Of a stretch of 64,000 nucleotides of DNA, positions 46,410-59,180 are shown piece by piece (positions within the stretch are counted from its first letter, which is position 1; each line of letters begins with the position of its first letter). Source of the DNA: Edaphochlamys debaryana (taxonomy: Eukaryota; Chlorophyta; Chlorophyceae; Chlamydomonadales). The notes under the pieces are model-generated. The model saw only the letters and a list, made by a program, of their open reading frames with translations, ran no database searches and was not told the DNA's origin. The position numbers and the translations under genes are program-made. The stretch lies in the NCBI GenBank assembly GCA_016858145.1, contig JAEHOE010000005.1, positions 1,674,001-1,738,000 on the forward strand, written 5' to 3'.

Positions 46410-48758
46410 AGGCAAGCACACGGGGGGCGGGAGGGTGAAGGGATGCATGCTCTTACAACAGTCATCAGCTTGGGGAGCAGGCCCTTCGACGACGGTTCGA
46501 CGACGGCGCCTAAGAACCCGCCGGCGGGGGCCGGCCTTGGGAGGGGCCGAGCTGGGCCCAGCAGCGTTAGGACCGGGGGATAGGTTTTAATGCCCTACCG
46601 CGACAAGAGGAGCAGCAACTAGAGGCGGGGGCTTTGCGGGCACAAGCGGGCCCGTTGCGTGTGCGTGCGTCGACATCGACCGTTAGCGACGCGCGACTGC
46701 TGGCACAAGGCCGCACACCCTTTATTTAGCCCTTCGCATCCGCTACAGGCCGGGCTGGCGCGGTCCGGCGTGGGGCTGCGGCCGGAGCACGACGGCATTT
46801 TGCCTGGAGATAAATTGTTCGCTCCTCCTTGCGCGGCGCGCAACTTGAGTGTCCGGTACATCGGGAAGCCTACCTGGCGCGGTCTCTCATAGCGTGTTGC
46901 TCAAGAGAAACTATCCATGGCAGCCGGCCAAGCGTCTATAACCTAGCCCTGGCCTCCGAGACACAACCAACTGTGATTGTTATGGCACGTAGCAGCTGAT
47001 ACAGGGATTACTTTGAGGCGCCTCAATTGTTCGTGCAGCTCGACGCAACGAGAATGCGCGCAGCGGGACACGACGCCGGGTAACTCAGATGTTGCGCAAC
47101 AGTTATTACTGGCAGCCTGTCTCGCGCGCGATGATTGGAACTCGGCTGGGGTCCCACATGTACGCGTGTCGAAGAAGAAAGTGCAGTACAAGTCCGTACA
47201 GGAGGGGAGTGCGCCCTTGTACAGGAACGGACCAAGCGGCTGGCCCGTGGATTGCTGAACAGACAGACCTAGCAGTCGATTGCCCGGGTATTGCTGAGCA
47301 GAGCGCACGGCGAATGGAGGCCACTTGCGGCCCTCCCTGGGCCTTCCCTGTCCTTCACACGCGCGCTTGCGCCCTCGCGCACACAACAGCTCAGTCAAGG
47401 CATGGGATCGGCATGGGCCAACCCAACGGCCAAGTCCTGGGGCCTGCCGCAAGGGTTACTGTAAAGAATCTATCTCTGGTCTCGGCCTATCATGCAGACC
47501 GGCATGCATCAGCGCGGCTATTACGCAGGGGCCTTCACCCTGAGCGCAATGCAGGTCATATGCCTAGCTAGCCAGGACTGGCAAAGGAACAGCACCACCA
47601 GGCACTACCAACCTTGGTTAAAAGTAATCCCCTGTCATTGCCATGGCACACACAGCACCAGCGCGAAGCACGTGGCCCTGGCAGCCTGCCCTGGCCCGCC
47701 ACCCGTTTGCGCTGCGCCCCCACAAGAAGCGCAGCTCATGTCCCATTCCATGCAACGTTACGTAAGACAAGGCATGGGCGCCTCAGCATGCATTCGCCCT
47801 GTACATGCAAGTAGCTGGCAGGGAGCTGCCGGTGTGTCTGCGGCCCCATGCATGCGTGACGGCGCGTTGCCCCAAGCAAGCCTATATCATTTCCCAGAGG
47901 AGGTCTTTGGATACGGATCAGGACCGCTCCCAGTCTGCAGCCCTAGGGCTTGCCGACGCAGGCCTAGAGTTGCCCATGATTGGCCATGCGCCCACCTGCC
48001 TCCAGCGCCGGCTCACCTCCTTGCGCAGGGGCCGCTTCCCCACCATCCGGCCCCCGCGGCGACGCGTCCCAAGGTGCGCCCGGTCCTGGTTTGAAGTATG
48101 GCAGTCCGACCACAGCTTTGCGCCGCGGTGTGCAGGCTTTGGCTAGTCGTTTATGCATATCTCGTCCAGGGCAAGAGGTTCATTGCCTCAACCGCAGCAT
48201 GACGCCGTGTGCTAGGCGTGCTGTGGAGGGGCAGGAGGCAGGAGCGGACAAGGGGGGCGGGGTGGGCACTCGTGGAAGTTGAGGGCATAGAGTGGCCTGG
48301 CGAACGAACGCGCCCAGAAGCGGGGATACGCCGAGGAACGCAGGCGGTCAGCACAAAGCGAGCCTGGCTTGCCCCGCGCTACCAGTGCCCACCTAAAGCA
48401 TAAAGAAAGTCCGAATCATGAGCGGCCGCCGCGCGGGCACGGGCTGCCCGCGTGTGAGATTGCGGCCGCTCCGGCGGGCGACAAGCGCCACGCCGCCGCC
48501 GCCGCCGCCGCCCGCGCCCATGGTACCGCCCCGCCCGGTCATGAGTGTTCTGCTGAATCCAGCGATGCTCGAGGATCCCTCCAGGCTCACAAAGTGTCGG
48601 CTGCACAATCCCAGCAGCCCCGCCGCAGGGCGCGGCGGCGCCGGTGCGCGTTGATGGCGGAGGCCCCGCTCGCAGCCACACCTCGCGCCGCCACCCCCAA
48701 CGGCGTACTCGCAGGCATCAGAAGCTTCGTCCCCTGCAGCCGCCTCACCGCCCCCGGG
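46410..48758. other. Spacer between AP2 genes A and B
   Basis: This 2.3-kb stretch holds the promoter and first exon of gene A (not found) and the 3' UTR of gene B. The ORFs present are short and lack protein-like composition. Confidence 0.4.
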
Positions 48759-51700
48759 TCAAGCGCTGCTTTCGGGGAAAGCGGCCTCGCTGCTGCCCTC
48801 GAGACCGGCAGGGCCCCCGGCAGCGGCGGCGCCCAGACCAGCATCGGCTAGCGCAGCACTCCGCAATCGCGCCGCCTGCGCCTGCGCCTCGCTGCCCCCG
48901 TCGACGTCGACGCCCTCCATCGGCTGCGGGCCGCTGCCCTCCTCGGAGCCCCGCCCTGAGCCAGCAGCGCCGGGAGCCGCCGCCGGGGGGGCTGCCCCGC
49001 TGCCCCCCGCTGTGGGCTGAGGCGCCCGGGGCACAACGGGCCCCTGGGCCGGGTCGCTCCAATCCGCCGGGAAGTTGAGCTGCAGCTTCCGCGAGCTCAG
49101 CCCCTCGTTGTGCCGATGCACCGCGGCCCGGTCGAAAGCGCGGGCCGCCTCCAGCGGGGTATCAAAGCGCCCAAGGTACACTTGTTTGCCCTGAACCCCT
49201 ATCACTGCCTGGAATCGGCCACCGGGTGTCCGTTGCACGCCCAGGGGCAGCTCTCGAGCGCCTGCGGAGAGCGAAGAAGGAGGAACGCACACCACGAGTG
49301 ACTATGGAGAGCCAAAGCGAGCCTACGGAACACAACACCCAAACCCTAGGGTAGGCTTCATAAGAAGTACAGGATGTTGCAAAGGGCAGACGAGCTGGCA
49401 AGGTCTTCGTGCCATCATCAATCCCTGCCAGCAACGCCGGCGTTCCTGCCCGGACGACCACCTACCCGCCGCCGCCGCCACATGCGCCCCGTTGCTCTCC
49501 ATCGGTACAGCGGGGCCCTGGCCCCCAGGAGCCTGCGCCCCGCTGGCCCCTCCAGCAGCAGGGGAGCCCAGCGCAGCCTCCCCTCCCTCACCGCTGCCCC
49601 CTTCGAGGCCCTCCATCGGCTGCGAGCCGCTGCCCTCCTCGCAGCCACCACCAGAGTCTGCAGCGCGGGGAGCCGCCCCGGGCTGAGCCCCGGCCTCACC
49701 GGGGCCACCGCCCTGCGCCGGCTGCACCCGGGGCACCACGGGCCCCTGGGCCGGGTCGCTCCACTCCGAGGGGAAGTTGAGATGCAGGTTGTCTCCCTCT
49801 CTGGCCTTGTATCGCTCCACCGCAGCCCGGTCGAACGCCCGGCCTGCCTGCTCTGGCGTGTCCCAGGTGCCCAAGTACCTATTCTCCCCATCCTTCCCCA
49901 TGGTGGCCTTGTAGCGGCCGCTCTGCATTCGTGCAACGCCCCGCGGCAGGCCGGACAGGCTGAGGCAGGCGTGGTAGGGACCGGGCGCCCCACCGGCTTT
50001 CGCCTCGTCCTTGGTGCCCGTTCCGCCCCCCTCCCCGCCCCGTTCGTCCGCCGCATGTGTCCAGTCGCCAGCGAGCGAGCCTGTGACGGGCATCACAAGG
50101 AGACTTGCGCATGGCTCCAAACCCAGCAGACTGGGTGGACTGCCAGTGGCAACAGGATCACCTGAAGAAGAGCAGGCCGGACACACAAACAATACCAAGG
50201 GGCAAACGGTAAAGATGGCGCCCAGGGAATCCACTGCGAGTTAGAGGTGATCGGGAACTATGCTGGCTCCCCGCCCGCTGTATCAAAGTCACTCACGGCT
50301 GCCGCCCAGTAGCCTCACACAACCTCACCAGTGCCTTGGCCTCGCTCCTCCGACGGGGTACGCCCTGCCACCGCCACCACGGGTCCCCCCTGGGCCGGAT
50401 TGCTCCATTCCGAGGGGAAGTTGAGCTTCAGTTGCCTCGAGCTCAGCCCCTCGTTGTGCCGCTGCACGGCGGCCCGGTCAAACGCCCGCGCCGCCTCCTC
50501 GGGAGTCAAGTAGCGGCCTAGGAACCTGGACCTGCCCTGCGCCCTTATGCACGCCTCGAAGCGGCCTCCAGCTCTTAGGGTAACACCCAGGGGCAGCTCT
50601 CGGGTGCCTGCGCCGGGATAGGACACGGCGACATAGGCATGGAGGTATGCGCAGACAATGCATGGGCAGGAGGTGCAGCGGCCTGACCCGCTCCGAGTCC
50701 CATCAGGCCCTGAAGGCACGTGCCCTCGCCCGGCCACAAGACTTTCACGCACCCGCCGCCAAGGCTTGCACCTCGCTACCATGCACTGTCCTTTCGGGGC
50801 CCGGGGCGCAACAGTCCTGCGCCCCGCCGGCCCCTCCAGCAGCAGAGGGGCCCAGCGACGCCTGCGCCTGCGCCCCGCTGCCCCCCTCGAGGCCCTCCAT
50901 CGGCTGCGGGCCGCTGCCCTCCTCGGAGCCCCGCCCCGTGCCGGCAGTGCCGGGAGTCGCCACCGGGGGTGCGGCCCCGCAGGCCCCCGCTGCGGTCTCA
51001 GGCACGAGAGAAACGACGGGCCGCGTGTGGGGCTCGCTCCACTCCGAGGGGAAGTTGAGCTGCAGTACATCGCTCTCCCGCGCGTTGTACCGCTGCACGG
51101 CGGCGCAGTCAAACGCCCGTGCTGCCTCCTCCTCCCGACCAAACAGCCCCAGGTAGCGAGCCCGCCGCCGGTTCCTCCTGAGCTGCGCCCGGAAGCGGCC
51201 GTTGCGGACCTGCACCACGCCCCAGAAGCGGCTGTGGAAGGCGTCTACAGAGTGAGGGCAAGGATCAGCGTGGAACAAAGTTGTGAGCTGTACTGTACAC
51301 GACCAGGGATCAGGGTCAAGGCCGGAAGCTGGTCTCACCGTTTGGCGCGTACGGACCGCTGGTGGCGACACCCTGCAGGAAAAATCTGGATGTTTAACGT
51401 GAAACAATGCGATACGCCTCAATGACATGGCACTGCGACCCGGGCATGAACAGCGGGCCGCCGTACAGCACAACGCCGTGCTCACGGCACGATCTGACCC
51501 TGACAGCCACAGCAGGCCGCACCACGCACCTTAGCAGCGTCACAGGAGGGAGCGGCAGGGCCCTCGGCGGCGGCCGGGCTGTCACCGGCGGCATAAGATC
51601 CTGCGATGTGATCTGGTAGGACGCCAGCAGCGCGGCAACGCGAATTCAGCACAGGGCCTACGATGAGGGCGCCGAGTACAGGCACCAGATGATCAGCCAA

Positions 51701-51816
51701 AGGCAATGGCAAGCCAATAACCATAATCCACCAATCACCCACCGCAACTGAGGCCAGCCTCAGCCCTTTGGCCCACGGCCCGTATGGGAGTTCACGGCTG
51801 ATGCCCTTGTCCGTGT

Positions 51817-51862
<46 letters not shown>

Positions 51863-54234
51863 GGGGCCTGGAGCCCTGAGCTCGTACCGGTATCTCTGGG
51901 TCCGCCATCTGATGCCGCCAGGGGACTGACTGCTTCGCCCGCTCTCCGCAGGCGTCCGAGGACCCGGGTGCGCGGCCCCAACCGCCGCACTCCAGCCGCG
52001 AGGGCCGCCGGGGCCGGGGCCGGGGCCGGGGCCGGGGCCGCCGGCTGCGTGCCGGGGTGCGGCAGCAATTGCACGGGCACTACCGCTCCCCGCGGTGTGC
52101 CCTGCATGGGGCTCGCAGCCGCCTCGTCCGCGTGTGTTGGGCCCTGCGGCGGCTCTGGCGCGCCATGTGCCTGCCCAGGTGTCTCCGCCGCCCCTGGCAC
52201 CACGCCCGGAAGGACAACCTGTGCGCCCGCCGCCTGGAGCCTCGACAGCAGCTGATGCTTCTGCTCCAGCAGCCGTGCTAGCTGCTGCACCACCCCCTCC
52301 TCCCCACGAGTGCTCCCCGGCGCGTCGGCCTCACCAGCAGCGGCGTCCGTTGCCGCCCCGGGCCCCGGATCGCTGTCCTCGCTCGTGGAGCCGCGGCGCC
52401 TGCGCTTGGGCTCCCGCTCCCGGCCCCGCTCCAAGTGCTGTGGCGTGGCGAGTCCAGGGCCTTCTGGGTGCAGCGCGCCGTGGGCCTCCCCCAGCTCCGT
52501 CACCTCCTTCCGCATCGCCTCGAGCTCCCGCCCCAGCGTCTGCCGCAGCGCAGCCGCCTCTGCCTCTGCCGCCTGCGCCCGCTCCTCGGCCTGGTGCTGC
52601 CGCCGCTGGGCCTCCTGCATGCCGGCCAGGTGCACCGCCGTCATCTCCATTCGCTGCAGCCGCATGTTGCCCAGCTCGCGGCTCAGCGTCTGGCGAAGCG
52701 CTGCGGCCGTGCCCTCGGCCTGCTGCCTCGCCCTCTCGGCCTCCTCCCTGGCGCGCTGGGCTGCGGCCACTTGCTGCCGAGCCGCCTCCAGCTGTCGCTG
52801 AGTGGCGAGCTCGTGCGCCGTCACCCCCACCCGGCCGCCAGCGGCGGCGGTCGGACGGGCGGTGGAGGGCTCCGCGGCTTGCGCTTGCTCCCTTGGCGCT
52901 GCTGCCGATGCCTGCGCTCGCACCTCGTCCACCTCGGCTTGCAGCTTGGCAGCGGCGGCCTCCGCCTCCACCTTTTGCCGGCGCAGCTCCTGCAGGAGAG
53001 CAGCCTCCCTTGCCTGTGAAGCCTGCAGGTCCGCCCGCAGCTTAGCGGCGGAGGCGTTCGCTTCCTCCCTCTGCTGCCGAAGCTTCTGCCGCGCCGCCGC
53101 CTCTCCCCCGTGGGCTGCCTCCAGCTCTGAGCGCAGCCCAGCAGCGGCGGCCTCCGCGGCCCGCTGCCCCGCCTCCGCCTGCTGCAGCCGTTGCTCCGTC
53201 TGCCGCAGTGCGGCCTGTGCCGCCTGCGCCTCCGCCCGCTGCTGCGCCGCCTCCTGCTTAGCCGCCGCCGCCGCCCGCTCCGCCGCCTTGACCCGCGGCC
53301 CCAGCACCGCCGCCGCCACCGCCAGCTCCCCCGCTTTGAACTGCGCCGCCGTCGCCTGTAGCTGCTGCGAGTCCGCCCTGCGCTTATGCTCCCGGGTCAG
53401 GTGCTGCTCCCTTGCACACGCGTCCTTGAGCTTAGCCACCTCCACCTGCGCCGCCGCCGCCCGCATCTGTGCCGCCGCCAGCTGCGATCTCAGCTCTGCG
53501 GCGGCGGTGTCCGCCGCCTGTTGCTTGCTGGCGAGCGCTTGGCGCAGCTGCGCAACCTCGCGTTGCAGGGCTTCGGTTTCGACGGGGCTTGGGCCCTCTT
53601 CGCCAGCCTTTGGGGAGCCGCCCTTGTCGTTTTCTGCCTGGGCCGGAGGAGGAGCCGCAGCGTCGGGCCTGGCGGGCGCTGGTGCAGGTGCCTGTGAAGT
53701 CCGCGGCCTGAAGATGGCAGCTGCAGTAGCCGCCGCCGCCGCCACGGCTGCCGCCGCCGCGGCCATGGCTGCTGCCGCCGCGCCGCCGGTGGAGGGCGCC
53801 GACAGCCGGCATCGGTCCGGGGCGGCGCTGCTCACAAGGCGCCGCCGTTGCAGGGCCTGGATTTGGCAGGGGTCGTCGCCTGCAGTCCGCTTGCGGGCGT
53901 CGGTGGCGGGGGGCTGCGACTCCAGCTCACCCCCCACCTCGTCCCGGAACGTGACGCGCCGTCGTGGCTGTGGAGCACTGGAAGGCCCCGCAGCCCCCTC
54001 GCCAGCGCTGCCCGCTGGAGCATACACCGGCCCGACCGGTCGAGCTGTACTGTCATCATGAAGCTCCTTAATAGTGACGCCCCCGTTCGGAGCCTTCCCC
54101 CTGAGAAAGCTGGCAAACCAAGGGCCCCGTGGGCTCGGGGCTGCGATGCACTTTTCCTCCGTGTGGGCTTGGCAGGCATTGCCACGTGTGCCCTCCGCCG
54201 CTGCCCCACAGAAGCACGACCCTTCGCAGACCAT
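48759..54234 (-). CDS. AP2 gene B: long coiled-coil protein with four AP2/ERF-type domains
   Basis: Seven exons close perfectly in phase: 54234-51888, 51600-51530, 51372-51339, 51244-50780, 50607-50329, 50161-49466, 49261-48759; product 1,464 residues. Residues about 215-600 form a long Ala/Gln/Glu/Arg coiled coil. A basic patch EPKRRRRGS and the motif LARLLEQKHQLLSRLQAAGA follow. Exons 4-7 each carry one AP2 domain, at about 51222-51040, 50594-50395, 49950-49755 and 49250-49055. The pattern is LPxGV...GRF...YLGxxxTPEEAARAFDRAAVQR...LNFPSEWSxPA. Exons 4, 6 and 7 also share an acidic linker around EEGSGPQPMEG. A multi-domain, probably dimeric DNA-binding protein is inferred. Intron 1 contains an (AAC)n-tailed element. 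Confidence 0.85.
51764..51860 (+). mobile_element. Truncated retroelement-like fragment with (AAC)n tail, in intron 1 of AP2 gene B
   Basis: The 55-bp body (gcccacggcccgtatgggag ... cttgtccgtgt) is followed by about 15 AAC units at 51817-51860. The same body with a short GTT run occurs in reverse orientation at 59526-59589. A shared 3' body, different lengths and a simple-repeat tail are what 5'-truncated non-LTR or SINE insertions look like. It lies antisense to the gene and inside the intron, so the coding frame is untouched. Confidence 0.55.
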
Positions 54235-55507
54235 CCCGTGAGCCGCTTCGGGGGGGCTATTTCAGGAAGTATGGCACAGACGGCCGCATCTATGGAGCGG
54301 GCAGGGGCAAGGGGGGGCGGCCGGGTGGCGGGAGGATGGATACGTCGGACTTGGCGCCAACTCGGTTTGCCGCTTCCTGCTCACCGGGGCGACTGCGGCC
54401 GGTCCTCCCTCGGTATCACGAATTTGATGCGAGCCCCATCACAGGGCAGCCGTCGCAATTGTGCAGAGGCGATTGGCAGTTTCGGCAGTTCGGCTCGCAG
54501 CCAGCCGCAGGCTCACAGCAAGCTAAGTAATCGCAAGTTGCACACAGAAGCGTGTTGTTGTTGCGTTGGCAGGTCAGAAGCGCACGGCAGCCATCGTGCT
54601 CGGACAGATGGAGCTGCACACTCGGGTATTGCAGGCCATGAAGGTACAGTTCATACCAGTAAATAGAGGTATCAAACGCTTAGTTGAGCAGAGGCCAGGG
54701 GCCAGGGGTTTGCATGACCCGACCATCTACACGCGTGTTCTCACCTCGCCGCCCGCGGCCCCCCTCCCGCGCCGCTCTGCACAAGAGCCACATCCACCTG
54801 CCTCGACCAACCATTGTGGCCTAAGCACAGCGTGGCCTTCAGGAATGAACTTTTCACGCAGAGGGCGGGAGCCTGACGACGACTGACCCCAACTCGACCC
54901 TCGTCACGACTGCACATGTCCTCAGGCCCGTGGCCTAAGTGTGCCCCCTTCCCCTCCTTCGGCAAGCCACCCTCGTCCACACCTTCTTATCACCGGTCGC
55001 CGGTCGCCGAGAGATACCAAGCGCAGATGAGCCTGCCGTCCAAGGCCGTGCTCCCTATGCCCCCTGCCGCCCCGTGCAGGCGCCACTCCACTCCACTCGC
55101 GTCAGCAATCCCTTGATGCAATCCCCTAAAAAATAAATCCAGCACTTTACACGGTTGAGCATTTCAGGGCTTCAAGCCACGGTAAGAGCTGCCGCCCAGA
55201 CCTGCACGCGAGCCCCGCCGCCCATACCCACAGGACCATGCCAGCCATCAGGTGGCCCTGCAGTAATTGGCGCAATGCTCATCGCCGGGAGGCGTCTAAC
55301 ACAGTGCGCGCTTAAGCCTGAAGATTCACTACTGGCAGGGTTGCCTGTGAGGGTGAGGCCCCTTGTGTCAGTCCATCCCCGCCGAGGACCGTGAGGCGGC
55401 CCCAGCAACTAGCGCCCCAGCCTGTGCCTGCATGGCCGCGTGAGCGGCACCAGCCTCGCCTGGCAAGATTACCGCTCTGTAAGCAATCCGATGCACCGCC
55501 CAGCGCT
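54235..55507. other. Spacer between AP2 genes B and C
   Basis: It holds the 5' region of gene B, the 3' UTR of gene C and one copy of a dispersed repeat (54885-55142). No gene is supported. Confidence 0.45.
54885..55142 (+). repeat. Dispersed repeat, copy 1
   Basis: About 258 bp, from ccaactcgaccctcgtcacg to aataaatccag, match 59181-59451 almost base for base. The two copies lie in the spacers in front of AP2 genes B and C, in the same orientation. No protein is supported in it. Confidence 0.85.
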
Positions 55508-58352
55508 CTACTCCTCGCCTTCCTCGCCTCCCCCCTCCACGGCCTGTGCCACTTCTGGCCACTCCGCCGGAAAGTTGAGAATGGGTCTGCGCAGCTGCCC
55601 AGTACGGAACGCGTCCACCGCCATCGTGTCGTAGGCACGTGCGGCGTCCTCAGCGGTGTCGTACACCCCGAGATACACCGTACGGTGGTTGACCTTGATC
55701 CGGGCCATGAAGCGGTTCTTCCCGTGGACCCGGTTGACCCCTCGGGGCAGGTCACGTGGCCCTCGCTGGCGTTTGACGGCGGCCTTGGCACCTGCGGCGC
55801 CTCCGGCGACGGCCTCAGCGTTGGCGGTATGGCGCGAATGGAGGACCGTCCGTGCCTGCGTTGCAGCGGAGATGGCACATTGCACCCGATTTAGTGACAC
55901 CAATCGAGGGAGGGACTATGAGCTTGAAGGGTGTGGCTAGGTGAAACGTACCATGTCGTGCATGCGGCGCGCCAAGTCCGGAGACGGGTGCTCCCCATGC
56001 CAGCGCCCCTCGCCTGTGACGGGAAGCAGCAATGAGATGGGCACGTGGGTAAACCAAAGTCTGTTATCTACGCACATTGGCGCGGTACCGCACGTGACGC
56101 TGACTCCATCATCCGGCACCAGCAAAATGCCGAGTTGCCTAGCCGCCAAGCGCCGCCACGCGGGTCCAGGGGGGGCGCCCTGTCCCCGCCAGGTGCTTCC
56201 TTGCAGACCGGGGCCGTCACCCCCTTGCCTATCGGGGCCGTCAACCCCTCTCTTACCGGGGTCGCCACCCGGGGCCGCCTCCTCGATGGACACCACGGGC
56301 CGCCCCTCGGCCGGCCTGGTCCACTCCGAGGGATAGTTGAGCTCAAGCCTGGTGTACCCGGCATTGTACTTGTCCACGGTGGCCCGATCGAAGGCCCGGC
56401 CTGCCTCCTCCGGCGTGTCCCAGGTGCCCAGGTGCCGCGTCCTCCCGTCCCGCCGGACCTGTGCGAAGTACCGGCCGCGGCGATCCCGCACGACCCCCCG
56501 GGGCAGGCCGGACAGGCCGAGGCCGGCGTGAGAGGGACGGGCGGCCCCGCCGGCCCCCGCCTCACCGCCTGTGCCCGCTTCGTCCTTCTCGCCGTCGGCC
56601 TCCTGAGCTGAAGGAGCAAAGTCCTTATCAAGCCCTCCTGCGACAGGCAACGTGGGGGCATTACGAAAGTCGCTCACTATCATGGAGGAATAGTTTTGCT
56701 CTTCGAGGCATCCCACGATGGTGAAAGCACCCTGGTGGAGCGTCGTGCATCATCTGCAGAGCAGCACGGTCTGACCTGCGTCTTCCTCCTGCCCTGCCGT
56801 CGAGGCGGGTCTTGCCACGGCCCGCACGGGCCGCAAGCCTGGGTTGGTCCACTCCGCTGGGAAGTTGAGCTGCAGCTCAAGCTTGCTCTGTCCCTCGTTG
56901 AAGCGCTGCACGGCGGCCCGGTCGAAGGCGCGCGCCGCCTCTTCGGGGGTGTCGTACGTTCCCAGATGCACACTGCGGTTTTTGACGCTGATCTGGGCAC
57001 CGTACGGCAACGTGCCTGTCGCCCTGTGCACGCCCAGCGGGAGGCTGTGGCCGCCGTCGCTCGCACCGGGCGGCGGCGGTCTGCGCGGCCGCTTCTTGGC
57101 CGAAGGGCGGTCTTCCGCCTGCGTCGCCACAAGAAATGCAGGTTCCGAAGGGACTGAGAATGGAGCTTCGTGCAGGCAGCCCTGGTAGCAGTCACCACCA
57201 CGCACCGGCTCTGCCAAGGCGTCGGAGGAGGGGCTGCGCCCTATCCACTCGTCCTCTCCCGCATCTGCATGCACACCACAGACTGGTCAGGGAACAGAAC
57301 AGAAAGGCGGGCGCACATTGCACCCAGTTCCGAACGCACCATTGCGCGTGGCAACAAACCAATGCCAGACAGCACCATTGCGCGTGGCGGTGGCAACGGC
57401 GTACAGGCAGCCGTACACCCTGAAGGCACGTATCCCCTCGGCTGTGGCAACCCTGGCACTCACCCGCTTCAGCAGGCCCTGCGTCCTCCTCGGCCCGCCT
57501 GCTGGACCGCATGTGCGAACCCTCCTCCACGACTCCGGGGGAAGCCCCGGAAGGCACGGGCTCTCCGCCGCCACCCTCACCCGAGCCAGGGCCGAGGCCC
57601 TTGTGCCCCAGTGATGCGCTGATCAAAAGGGGCATTACGCCATTCTTGGGCCAGCAATATGAGCCGTCCGCCTGTGGCCGTGACCCCAGGGGCAGAACCA
57701 TCGGCCGTGGCCGGAAGCCCCCCACTGAGGGTGCCGCTGCCCCGGCCTCCGCCGCCGGTGCCAGTGCAGCGGGATGGCGCAGGCACATGAGGATGTCAGC
57801 GGCCGCCGTGTCCGGCGGCGAATGTGCGCCCAGCACAGGGGCTGCTGCGGCTGGCAGCTTTCCCACGGGGCCCTGCGGTTGGTCCTGGGTAGCCCTGAGC
57901 CCAGTTTGCCCGGCGGCTAACGGCCCTGAGCCCAGGCTGCAATGCACGGGCTGGGCGCTTGCGGCCTGCAGCTGTGTGAGCAGGCGCTGCTTCTGTTCCA
58001 GCAAGCGCAGGAGATGCATCTTGACCCGCTCTGATACGAGGTCCGCATCCCCTTCAGCTGGGCTGGTTCGGGGCTTGTGGCTGCACTCTTCCCCTACAGA
58101 ATGGACCAGAGCAGCGGCGCTGGCGGACCGCTTCTGGCCTGCTGCTTGCGGGGGGCTCGCTGGGTGCCCGCCTGGGCCCGCCCAGGAGCCGTCGGCGCCA
58201 CGGCTTCCTGGGTCGGCCTTGCTGCTGCTGTCGTCAGTGCTCCAGCTCGGATTAGTAGCACCAAAGCATCCGAGGTCCCTGAGGTCCGTGCTGGGGGGAA
58301 GGCCCAAGTTCCCGCAGCTCCTGTGGTGTGTGCGGCGGGGCAGAACCGGCAT
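55508..58352 (-). CDS. AP2 gene C: protein with LLEQKQ helix and three AP2/ERF-type domains
   Basis: Proposed exons are 58352-57464, 57264-56776, 56637-about 56089, 56013-55952 and 55855-55508, giving about 778 residues with matching phases. The donor at 56089 is one of several options. The start ATG at 58352 opens MPVLPRRTHHRSCGNLGL; an upstream exon cannot be excluded. The motif LLRLLEQKQRLLTQLQAASA lies near 58.0 kb and matches gene B. The AP2 domains are at about 57043-56843 (GVHRATGTLPYGAQISVKNR), 56508-56315 (LPRGVVRDRRGRYFAQVRRD) and 55750-55555 (GVNRVHGKNRFMARIKVNHR). All have the YDT/WDTxEEAARAFD core and end NFPAEW or NYPSEW. A transcription-factor role is expected from the AP2 fold. 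The second domain exon is a close sister of exon 6 in gene B. Confidence 0.78.
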
Positions 58353-59180
58353 GGACGTCTATCGAAAGGGGCTGGGGCCGTGAGGATGTTGCCGCACTCA
58401 GGCCCAGGTGACCCAACACAAGCTCCAGCACCGGTCGTACCTGAGTGGTTCCCGCCGTGGCTGCCCTGCCCAGGCGTGCCCCAGCTCCGCCGCGAGCATG
58501 CGTTGACCCTGACCCGCTCTGGCGGTGCCCTTCATCCGCGCGCTTTCCACTACGCTCTCCATCAAAGGCTAGGGCTCGCAATGCTAAAGATCAAGTCGGG
58601 CTGCGATGTGCTTGCGAGTCAAATGACTCGTGCATGGCTTGACCGGCAGCGTCGCTTGGTCCCTGAACCCATCGAAACTTTGTAGGCAAGTTCGTGGTAT
58701 TCGTAGCGCGCCGGTTTGAACGTCGAAAGAAGAGAACAGCAACTAGAGCTGTTGTGTTGGACACCGAAAACCGAACCCCTTTGAGTTGGGCGATGCGCTC
58801 GGGGCTATTTGGGGGACGTTGCGATCCTATCATAAATGGCTGCGGCTGTTGGTTGGGCGCGCCTAGCCAAGAGCCGCAGCGAGCGCAGAGCGTGTATTAG
58901 CAAGCCCGAGTGCGATATTGTAAGCAGCACAGGAATGTTCGCTACGTGGTGTTCAGTTACTGCTATCTTGTGAGGGCTGGCAACTTGGGGCTTCGATGCG
59001 GTTCTGTCGCTACCTGTCATCCCGTTCGTCCCGTTCGCCGCAACGCGCTCCCTGACCGGACTGCATCAACAAAGCTTGCGGCCAATTTCTGCGGCATGCG
59101 TATAATGGTAGTCTGCGGTCGTGTCTCGGACTTGTGCAACACCCCTCGTGCGCCCATCCACGTGCACAACCACATACATC

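Noticed and set aside
52095..54061. Long plus-strand Ala/Cys/Ser-rich frames of 316 and 419 codons
   Set aside because: They are antisense to the coiled-coil exon of AP2 gene B. Gln/Glu/Ala codons of the coiled coil leave the other strand free of stops.
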